Shown: positions 11,901-20,100 of the stretch, one piece after another | Layout of the letters: the number at the start of each line of letters is the position of its first letter | How positions within the stretch are numbered: the first letter of the stretch is position 1 | Made by a program: the position numbers and the translations under genes | Notes under the pieces: model-generated | Databases searched by the model: none | Seen by the model: only the letters and a program-made list of their open reading frames with translations | What the model was told of the DNA's origin: nothing | DNA from: Luidia sarsii | Taxonomy: Eukaryota > Echinodermata > Asteroidea > Paxillosida > Luidiidae | Reading direction: 5' to 3' | Assembly: GCA_949987565.1 (NCBI GenBank) | Contig: OX465114.1 | Coordinates: 2,540,701 to 2,604,700 of the forward strand | DNA length: 64,000 nucleotides

Positions 11901-13241
11901 CTTCACTCAAACATCGTCACATAGTTGATTACTCGCGAGACTTATCTTGGGTCGTCTTGGCTGAGTTTATTGTTGGAGACAGAGCGTTCTCTATTCAACA
12001 CGACTTATGGCCGTTTTCGAAATGAAGGCTTAGGCTCGGGCTTAGGCTTCGGTCATATTTTCCTTACTCGTTATACATCACAGGCATCTAAAGACAAGCG
12101 TTTGGCCCTAGTTTCTTGGTGAATACCCTTTATCCATCAAGCCAACAAACCTTCAAATTAGGAAACAAACCACAACCTGAATTTTCAGGTTTAATCAGAC
12201 GGATTCGAAGCCTGAGCCATATCGTAAACGGCCTATGTTGAGGTTCTTTGCCGTGGAGGGCGCCAGTCAGAAGCATCTAAGCATTAACTGCCATATTATC
12301 TCCCGGGATCACACCCCGTTTTCATTCAAATGCAAAAAACCCCAAAGCAAACACCAGATTATGCATTGTTTGAATTAAATGTGTCAAAAATTATGGGGTA
12401 GATATTACTGCATATTTTTGTGTCCATCTAGTTATTGCAAATATTTTCAGATCGATCGATACGGCATCAATAAAACCTTTCCGTCTGATAAAGTGTGCCT
12501 CCCTTGTTGGGTTTTTTATTGATTTGTTTTAACTATTTTTCATTTTTGTTCTCATCACAGGTCTCTGAGGAGAATTAACACAAATTCCTCAACGGCAACA
12601 GCTACTCAGGATCCCACAATCAAAGGTAAAGAGTGCTTCCAAGAAAACATTTGCCGCTGAATTCGAAAATTTCAGAGGTGAAGATATTCCTAGAGCAGTG
12701 TTTCATTGCTTTGGAAAGATGCATTTTGGTTTGCTGAAAATTGGCCGATGTGTGAAATGGTCCTGTTTCTTTTATCAGCACTTCCTACAAGCTTCTCTTG
12801 AATTATAGGCTGTGTAGTAGAGTGGTATATCTGGCATACCTTATTACATGGTGCATTAATTATTCATTATCAATTAATCTTCAATGATGGAATGCAGGTC
12901 TACCCAATCCGACCTACGAGCGTTCAGACAGCATCCTTTCAGGCACATACCTCTACCCGTACGCTCCGCGTCTCATCGCCACTAGGCAGCCCAGCACCTC
13001 ACGCCCAGACACCGCCTCCACCACAACGGGGTGCGATCAGACCTCCCACTACTACCAGGAGCTCACGCCACGGGCCCGAGACAAGCCGCCGACCTACGAG
13101 GACTCCGAGGGTTTGAGTCAGCGCGACCGTGTCGGTGGCAATGTCGAGGCCGGGAGAGAGCGTCGCCAGCCGGTATACATGGAGCTGGTTCGACCCTCTG
13201 ACCGCTGCCGAAGACCGCCTGTCGATACTTTCATGTATTAA
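6780..13241 (+). CDS. Cysteine-rich single-pass receptor-like protein, unknown family
   Basis: Reconstructed from seven exons: 6780-6871, 7594-7688, 9110-9248, 9753-9842, 11542-11724, 12561-12625 and 12898-13241. All introns are GT-AG and the phases match throughout, giving 335 aa and a stop at TAA. The chosen ATG (G at -3) opens a signal peptide, MKSPVVIAWGLMVAAVGW, with likely cleavage after TAA near residue 21. The ectodomain (about 22-163) holds 14 cysteines in motifs such as FCSC, ACAYC, MCAC and NCAC, plus an N-glycosylation site (NIT, residue 58). One membrane helix covers about 164-189 (GFVLFLLVLLSIIVAAC), followed by the stop-transfer KRR. The 146-residue tail carries NPTY (225-228), YQEL (274-277), PPTY (285-288) and YMEL (315-318), motifs known to bind PTB, SH2 or WW domains. 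I infer a cell-surface signalling or endocytic receptor; I recognise no family, and it matches neither EGF nor Shisa patterns. An extra exon in the repeat-rich introns cannot be excluded. Confidence 0.8.
6915..7195. mobile_element. Three copies of the GAAACGTC hairpin element
   Basis: Two minus-strand copies (near 6925-6970 and 7085-7130) and one plus-strand copy (7141-7190) of the AGGTCCTGCTAGGATCGAAA motif, inside intron 1 of the receptor-like gene. The latter two sit almost head to head. Confidence 0.7.
7215..7508 (+). mobile_element. Truncated copy of TTAA-type MITE
   Basis: Matches the interior and right end of the elements at 35440, 44127 and 51676 (GAAGCGGTTTTTCAC, GCTATTTCATGCAT, GACCTCGACCAATGTTG). 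The terminal GTAGGGGCT is replaced by GGGTTGTCCAGG, so the end is lost or mutated. Confidence 0.6.
7920..8140 (+). mobile_element. tRNA-derived SINE
   Basis: Contains the family order: GATCCCTGGAGATATACAGC, CTTCTGACTGGCGCCC, GGCAAAGACTAGTTGACTAT, then the tRNA-like head GGGCTGGATAGCTCAGATGG and a degenerate box B (GGGTTTAAGTTC). It lies in intron 2 of the receptor-like gene. Confidence 0.75.
8236..8309 (-). tRNA. tRNA-Thr (AGT)
   Basis: Same 74-nt cloverleaf as the gene at 5790, on the opposite strand, with no mismatch in the stems. Anticodon AGT in loop CTAGTAA. The preceding A-run on the plus strand is a T6 terminator on the transcribed strand. It lies inside intron 2 of the receptor-like gene, antisense to it. 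Confidence 0.95.
8590..9087. repeat. Interstitial telomere-like array
   Basis: Degenerate GGGTTATGG/GGGTTAGGG repeats from 8590 become a clean array of TTTAGGGTTAGGG (13 bp) from about 8818 to 9028. After a 40-base spacer the opposite orientation appears (CCCTAACCCTACCCTAAC, 9068-9086). The array ends only about 22 bases before the exon 3 acceptor of the receptor-like gene. Confidence 0.9.
10703..11366. mobile_element. MITE with AGAGCTCTATA ends, second copy, interrupted
   Basis: Same family as 4069-4460: left part 10703-10917, right part 11175-11366, closing TTTATTCATAGAGCTCT. Compared with the first copy, the interior is split by a foreign block at 10918-11174. It lies in intron 4 of the receptor-like gene. 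Confidence 0.75.
10918..11174. mobile_element. Nested MITE with TGTGACCCGGCAC ends
   Basis: Starts TGTGACCCGGCAC and ends with the exact inverse GTGCCGGGTCACA (13-bp terminal inverted repeats). It interrupts the surrounding MITE, so it is the younger insertion. It contains a short (TA)n run near 11020-11040 and no coding sequence. Confidence 0.75.
11374..11512. repeat. Near-perfect 139-bp palindrome made of two inverted hairpin elements
   Basis: The left arm reads CAATACATAAATCTCAAAAG through GGGCCTGACGTTTCGATCC to the centre near 11443. The right arm is its inverse, ending CTTTTGATATTTATGTATTG. It ends 30 bases before exon 5 of the receptor-like gene (the membrane-helix exon). Confidence 0.85.
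11761..11917 (+). repeat. Dispersed repeat, copy 1 of 2
   Basis: Shares GGCCCAATACAACATTGGGA, CTCATGTTGAAATCTTA and GCTGTACTTCTCGAGAAATC with 41589-41746. The copies lie in introns of two different genes on the same strand, so this is an unclassified mobile repeat. Confidence 0.7.
12009..12233. mobile_element. MITE with GGCCGTTT ends
   Basis: Starts GGCCGTTTTCGAAATGAAGG and ends CGTAAACGGCC. The inner inverted arms are runs of AGGCTTAGGCTCGGGCTTAGG and its inverse. Related copies lie at 45030-45250 and 57201-57440. It is in an intron of the receptor-like gene. Confidence 0.7.
12240..12345 (-). mobile_element. SINE fragment
   Basis: Minus-strand match to the body of the tRNA-derived SINE (GGCGCCAGTCAGAAGC and CGGGATCACACCCC on the plus strand), without the tRNA-like head. 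Confidence 0.6.
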
Positions 13242-13244
13242 TAC

Positions 13245-13690
13245 ATCACATCTTTTGAGAAGGGTCCATCGGCCTGAAACGTTGGAACGGGTCTTTTCAA
13301 AGTCACACTCCGTCTCAGAATAGATGCACTAGTCACTATACATATAGGCCCAATGTTATCGCAAACCTTCCTCGTGGTACTTCCACCATACTAACTTCCC
13401 CATTTAGTTTGAGGTCTAAATTTTCTCGGGAGTGGACATTTCCCGTGAATGCGATTCTTTCACAGCACAAACTTCCCTCTTTTGTCAAAAACATAAAATC
13501 AAAACGAAATCAAAATCAACCAAAGCAGAACAGGTCCATGCCTTCAGAAAAGTAAATGATAATTATTAGTGTCATACCAAATCAGATTAGACTAATAAGT
13601 TAATGAGTTAGGGGTTGGAATTCAATTTGCAGAGCGTCATTTGCGCTATAGACATCGTGTTACTCCCTGTGCTAAACTCTTAATTAAGTC
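13245..13690. other. Presumed 3' UTR and intergenic sequence of the receptor-like gene
   Basis: Follows the TAA at 13239-13241. It includes a decayed copy of the hammerhead-like family (CATCGGCCTGAAACGTTG, then CGCAAACCTTCC). No clear AATAAA occurs directly after the stop, so the transcript end is unknown. Confidence 0.4.
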
Positions 13691-13699
13691 AATTATAGG

Positions 13700-13890
13700 C
13701 GCAAAGAAATCACTGAAAAAAGTACTGGGAAAAATTGACTGGACCGGGATTTGAACCAAAGACCCGTACCGCAGCTCTTCCCATCTGAGCTATCCAGCCC
13801 TAAGATGGTGGCCTTCCAGATAATCAACTAGTCTTTGCCGGGGTGGGGGCGCCAGTCAGAAGCAAGTGACCATTTCCCATTTAGCTCTCA
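13700..13890 (-). mobile_element. tRNA-derived SINE
   Basis: Minus-strand copy with box B (GGGATTTGAACCAAAGACCC on the plus strand), tRNA-like head (ATCTGAGCTATCCAGCCC) and body signature (GTCTTTGCCGGGGTGGGGGC). Confidence 0.75.
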
Positions 13891-14099
13891 TTCGGCTAGT
13901 CGCCATTCAAAAACGTCCGATGTCCTCTTGCCTTTACAACCATAAGACCGTTCGCACTGGATTCAACCCAAAGAGATGACAGTTCACCTTACCGTTTTTA
14001 AGTCCAGCCCGACTTGCCCAGGAAACTGCAGTGCTCTCAGTTACTGGGGCTATAGCCTAACCGAATCCAGTGGTTACCGGACAACCTCTGCCCTCTATA

Positions 14100-14215
14100 G
14101 TCTCCTGATGACGGGCAGAGTACACACTGCCTGAAACGTTGACCGGCTCTTTTCAGAGCCACACTCTTTCTCGAAAGTGAAATGCTACATGGTGTCACCG
14201 CAAACCTTGCCCATA
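14100..14215 (+). mobile_element. Element with the best hammerhead-like core
   Basis: CTGATGA (14105-14111), a helix GGGCAG...CTGCCT around a short loop, then GAAAC and GTTGA, followed by CTCTTTTCAGAGCCACACTC and CATGGTGTCACCGCAAACCT. The last piece is the inverse of the family's GGTTTGCGGTGACACCATG. Confidence 0.55.
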
Positions 14216-14219
14216 ACTA

Positions 14220-16100
14220 ATAACCTCTGCCCAGGAAATAAATAGCAACGGTCTCGGTTAAATTTCGCCACTGGAAAAAGTCTAAGTGCGAAATCTACCC
14301 ATTTGAAATGTAACCATCGTCCCATGTCAGATTTCCTGGTTATTTGTATAAAAGTCCAGTGTGAACGCGGCTTAAGACTCGTTTTTACCTCGGTGGGGAG
14401 TCCCTGCCTTGACTTCCTGATGTCCGTGGTCGTCCGTGATGGCGAGCATCGGAGGCCCTCACCTTGCGCAGTAGGACGGGCCTGGGTGCCGCTACACCCT
14501 GGGTCGACCCGCGGTGTCTGGTCACCTGGAAGTAGTACGTCCAACCAGCTCGAGTGATGGGGATAATCACGGTTCTACTTCGTTGATCCATTCTGCAGCG
14601 CCTTGAGACGAGTCTAGCATCCACCCAGACGAAGTGAAAGCTCCCGAAAGGGAAATAATTTTTTCTTTTAAAATCTTAAGATAAAAAATCGATGCTCTTC
14701 ACTGTACGACATCACTGACGCACTGTACGTCGAGGCTTTGATTTCGCTAAAAAAAAAAATCAAATCCCAGATTTGCAGATCAGACGACGGAATGTACATT
14801 TCACACTGACTTTCTTCAAGGAAAACGAAATGTCAGTTAGGTTTCCTGCCCAACAAATTCAATCCTCTGAGAGTCTTGTATGACTGTGTATTTATAGTCC
14901 ACAAGGAAAATGGGTAATTAGATGACTCGAGTTCGTTGTGCATAACTCGCTGAAGTCATTCAAAGCCGCCCGACGTTTCGATCCTCGCAGGACCTTTCTC
15001 AGTGGCAGAGGCCGGGCTGATCGGAATGCTGACAGTCCCTATATACAAGCACCGGCCCCGTGGTCTGAGCTGACGATACACTTTGCCGTATCCAGTAGAC
15101 AGAATCAGAAACGACCGTTTGAGCAGAGCGCCAGGAGGTATACTCTGACCAGCAACTGATGAGCATGCAGGCCTTGGGAATTGCCCCAGCTTCTTTGAAC
15201 CACGATCAGGAATAGTAATCGAGATTAGATGACGATGATCACAAAGGTTCATTTCCTCTCGCATCGTGAAGGTTCGCGACTACAGTGGAATGGAAAACAA
15301 GTGAATACAATTACAAGGGAGGACTGATGAGGAATGGTTTCGGGTGAGGAAATCATTTCCCAAAATGATCGAGGAACAGGTGCATATCGAGTCATTATGT
15401 AGCAGAGATGTTTGAAACCTTCACCAAGCCCGGCTATTTCCTATTAGCGGGTAGCAGGTGCCTTCTGAACTATAAAGTGCAAGTTCAAACACGGTATGAT
15501 TTTAAGCCAAAATCAAAATAGAACATTAAATTTGAGTTGTTAAATAATTATAACAAGTATAAACCGTATTGTATTTTGGTTGATGATTAAACGGATTTAA
15601 GGTGGATGTATGATGGCAATGTAAATAATTATAATCATAAAGAGTAAATTAAAACTGGCATATTGGGTATGATATAGGCATGTAATTGGGTAATCATTAT
15701 GGAACTAAAATTTACTATAATTGTATATTTTATTGTAATTTAATATAAAATTATATTGGAAGTAAAACAGCAGCACGTAATGGGAACGTCGGGCCTCTGA
15801 ATTGCCATTTAATCAGTAAGCAGTAGGCATAATGTGTGCATATAATTATAGCATTCAATGCTTATTAATTGAGTAGTGAATGGGTGGGGATCGGGAAGAT
15901 TCACCAAGTACAAGACCTGTAGGCCCCTACGGATTTGTAGAGGACAATGATAAGGTGAATAATCTAGTTTTAGATGACCATGTACATGCAGTTACACACT
16001 GGTTTGGGCGGTGATAAGCTCCGGGGCTTTGTTTGCATGCTTTTTTTTGCCCAACGGGTATAAGACTGTTAGAAGGCACCGTGGATGAGTAAACTCGGCT
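14220..16100. other. Intergenic, no gene supported
   Basis: Contains one minus-strand GAAACGTC hairpin element (14970-15010) and an A/T-rich stretch at 15480-15760. Open frames around 14185-14624 overlap on both strands without recognisable domains, and I see no exon set. Confidence 0.45.
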
Positions 16101-16109
16101 TTAAAAGGC

Positions 16110-16705
16110 AAACCCGTTCGCTCGGTTCGATCGTCCCGTTCGCTCCCGTTCGCTCCCGTTCGTCCTCGTTCGGTCGTCTCCCTTTGGTATAGCTTCGTTC
16201 CCGCTCGTCTCCGTTCGCTCCCGTTCGATGTCTCCCTCGTTCCTGTTCGTCCCCGTGCGATCATGGTCCACATTCGTTCCCGCTCGTCACTGTTAACTCC
16301 CGTTCGTCCCCGTTCGTCTCCTTTCGTTCCCGTTTGTCCCCGTTCACCCCCGGCCGTTCGTTCCCGTTCGTCTCCGTTCGCTCCCGGCCGTTCGATGTCT
16401 GATCCCTTCGTTCCCGTTCGTCCCCGTGCGATCATCGTCCCCATTCGTTCCCGCTCGATCGTCACTGTTCGCTCCCGTTCGTCCCCGAAGTTCGAATCGT
16501 TCCCGTTCGTCTTCTTTCGTTCCTGTTCGTCTTCTTTCGTTACCTTTCGTCCCCAATCGTTCGCCCCCGTTTGCCCCCGTTCGTTCCCGCTCGATCGTCT
16601 CCCTTAATTCGTGCCCGTTCGTGCCCGTTCGTGCCCGTTCGTGCCCGTTCGTGCTCGTTCGTCCCCGTTCGATCGTCTCCGTTCGTCCCCATTCCTCCAA
16701 GCCAC
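16110..16705. repeat. GTTCGTCCCC minisatellite
   Basis: Irregular tandem array of CGTTCGTCCCCGTTCGTTCC-like units. It is free of stops in several frames on both strands and yields Arg/Ser/Pro-rich and Glu/Arg/Thr/Gly-rich phantom proteins. It ends about 460 bases before VTA1. Confidence 0.85.
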
Positions 16706-17039
16706 TCTAACTGCTTCGCTCATGATGAGGCCGTGCCCGGTTGCAATTGGCTACGGCTTCAATTACGAAGGAGCCAATGAAGGCCACGAGCTCATTGCTT
16801 CCCTCGTCCCGTTTCTAAACTGAGTCCTTAGCCAATGAAATACACGGCAAAAGTGACAATGAAAAATACACCGGTTGCCTGTCATGTTGTTTCGATAGAG
16901 GGCGCTAGCATAGCGAAGTTCAAGAACACAGTGAAATTATGCAACATCCAATGTAATGTGCACACTTTTGGTCAGATAAACGAGCTATTGGAAGGCCCCC
17001 TATTAGTTTTTAATTGTAAAGTCTAAATACATAGAAATA

Positions 17040-17167
17040 AATAATATAATGAGAAATGTTCCCATGACAGTGCGTGACGGCTACGCTGGTACACGGTGAA
17101 GTTGTACAGTGAACCGCACACTTCACTGCCGATGCTGGGTCGTGCACCAGCGACTTCACCAAACAAG
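17040..17167 (+). promoter_or_regulatory. VTA1: Probable 5' UTR/proximal promoter of VTA1
   Basis: CpG-containing sequence directly upstream of the VTA1 ATG, which sits in a good context (ACAAGATGGCGG). No TATA box is visible. The boundary is an estimate. Confidence 0.35.
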
Positions 17168-20100
17168 ATGGCGGATACGGAAGAGCTTGAGATTCCCGTG
17201 AAACTGAGAGCGGTGAAGCCGTACATGTTGCTTGCCAAAGACCATGACAAGAGAGACCCCTTGGTCGCTTACTTCTGTAAGTTAAACACGGGTTAAACTG
17301 AATATCATGTGGCTGACCAGTTATAGACTTGCTTAAAACAATTAGTTTGTGAACGTTCCGTAGTTATCGAGTGAACTGGCCAAAGTAACTTGCTCTCAAA
17401 GTGGCGTTTGTTTTATACTCTGGCTCGAACCAACTTGTATGAACCTCAAACTTCACCGAAGATTTCACGTCAGTTTAAGGTCAAATTTGAACCCTATGAT
17501 CATTGTGGGTATTTAGCACAGAGGTGCTGAAGAACAGACCCAGAATTTGTAGAAACATGAGACTTTAAAGTCTAGGCCTATGTTAATTTTGGAGCGTTTG
17601 TGTTGACGTTTACTACAGTTGAGTATTGTAATTTGTAGTTGCAGTACGGTGTACATACAGACAATGTCAATATGACATCTGATTTGAACATGATTTGCAG
17701 AAGATTTTAAGATTTGTATGTTTACATGTAATTTACTGATACATTTAGTATTTACAATTACATTAATTATTTACAGTTAGGAAAGATTTTAGTTTAATAC
17801 CCTCACCCAAACTACCCCCAGAACTGTGGGGTTCTACGTCGTCCACTGCCCTCCCGACCGGAAGGGCAGTGGACGACGTAGAACCCCACAGTTCTGGGGG
17901 TACACCCAAACTACTTGTCCAATTCTTATGTAATTTGTTTTGCCAGACAATGGCTATTGTTGTCTTCATAACAATACTCAAACAAAGGTGGTCTTATATT
18001 GTGGACTTGTACTAGACTAGTGTGAACTAGTAATACTACAGACAGTGGTAAATATAATTCAAATAAACCAAGAAAATTGACTTGGAACTTTTGAACAATT
18101 TTTGGAAAATGGAAAAGAATTTTTGACTGGACCTGGAGTTGAACATGAGACCTGTGGTTTGCATAGCGTGAGAGCACTCTTACTAGTCTGAGTTTTCCTT
18201 AACATTTTTCTCAAAAAATAGTAATAATATTAGAAATGTGAGAGACACTTTGCTTAGACCATTAAAATGTAGCAGTAACAACTTTGCTTGTTTTGGGGTT
18301 TTGTTGTAGGTCGGCGGTATGCTATGGAAAATGCCATAGCCCTTGACAGACATGACAGGAACCCTGAACATAGGACATTCCTTTTTGCCCTGATGGATCG
18401 ACTAGAAAAGGTGAAGATTCTTGGCTTATGGATTTCTGCTTTGAAAAGTTCCATTTAAGGAGAACACTGGCTAGCCGAGATGCACCAACCCTACAGGAAT
18501 GGACTGAGGTTTTCTAAGAACTTATTAGCCGAATAAATGCCTTCCAGTTTGGCTGGTTGCATGGTGAAACAAATGAAAGAAAAACTGCCCGGGAACATTT
18601 GAAATTTGGTTGGCAAAATGACAGAGAAACTTTGACTTGAATAGGACTTTAACCCGGGACGTCTGGTTTTGCGTACCAGCGCTCTTACCATCTGAGCTAT
18701 CCAGCCATTAGATGGTGGCCTTCCCTAATAGTCAACTAGTCTTTGGCACACCAGTGCTCTTACCATCTGAGCTATCCAGCCATTAGATGGTGGCCTTCCC
18801 TAATAGTCAACTAGTCTTTGCCGGGGTGGGGGCGCCAGTCAGAAGCAATTCAACCATTAACTGCCGTATATCTCCAGGGATCACACCCCTGCTTTCATTC
18901 AGATGCAAACAACCAATTGTTGTAAACCTGGCTACAGTAGCTTGGGGATCTTCTATTTATTGTATTTGTATAGTGATCAATTCTGATTTTTTTTTTTACC
19001 ATTTCACATTTCTCCTTTCCTTTCTGAATTCTCCTTTTTCTTTAGGACAAGAGGGCGATGAGTGATAACGAGGTATTAAGTAGCGAGATAGCCTGTCAGG
19101 AACACGTAGAGAATGTCGCTGCCAAAATATTTGTTTACGCAGACAATGAGGACAGAGCTGGAAGATTTGGAAAGTAAGTCTGGTCCGAATTCATTGGCTA
19201 CGGCTTGAGAGTGCGCACGGGTCTATGGAAGCCGTCAACAAGCGACTGCAGCCAGTCTCCCATAGGGATGCGTGTTTACTTCAAGCCGCAGCCTTAGTCT
19301 CGCGATTGCTTGTGTTGTCTCTATCATTGGACTTCTCAGAGGCCTCACTAGGGCCAGCGAATGACTTGGTAAAACTATCCTGAAAGTGCCGATTATTTTA
19401 GAAATCGAGGCAAATTATGTCACTTTCTCTCTGCCTTTGAGAAAGGTCCTGCTAGGATCGAAAAGTCAGGCCCACTAAATTTTAAGATTTACATTTTGGT
19501 AATTTTAGTCAGTAAGCAGTTTGCAACATTTTTGTATATCACCAAATTATGTCATCTCAAAAATGAGTGGGCCTGACGTTTCGATCCTAGCAGGACGTTT
19601 CTCAAAGGCAGACCTTTCTCTGCCCTTGAGAAAGGTCCTGCTAGGATCGAAACGTCAGGCCCACTCATTTTTGAGATTTGCATTTTGGTAATTTTAGTCA
19701 GTAAGCAGTTTGCAACATTTTTGACATGAAATTATATCATGGTAGAGAAACTAATAATGGAACTATTTGAAAGGACCAAATGTATTGGAGAAATGCAGAC
19801 AGAATTCCCATAAGATATCATGGACACTACATTTTCATTTAAACTCAAATCTGTGGTTTTATCTTAAAAATATTTGTTTTTGTATTTTTTTTTTGTCTTG
19901 CAGAACTGTGATAAAATCCTTCTACAAGTCTGCTCTCCTGTTTGATGTCATGCAAACATTTGGAGAATTATCAGAAGAGGTTAGATCACTTACGATGTAG
20001 CATTCATTAATATCCCTACGCTGTTCCATCCCAAGAACGTTAGCCAAAACACATCATTTTGGTCTTTCTTTCAAACCTGGTCTTTTGTTTGACTGCATTT

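Noticed and set aside
15992..16823. Long Arg/Ser/Pro- and Glu/Arg/Thr-rich open frames on both strands
   Set aside because: They follow the GTTCGTCCCC minisatellite exactly and carry no domain; both strands are open for compositional reasons.
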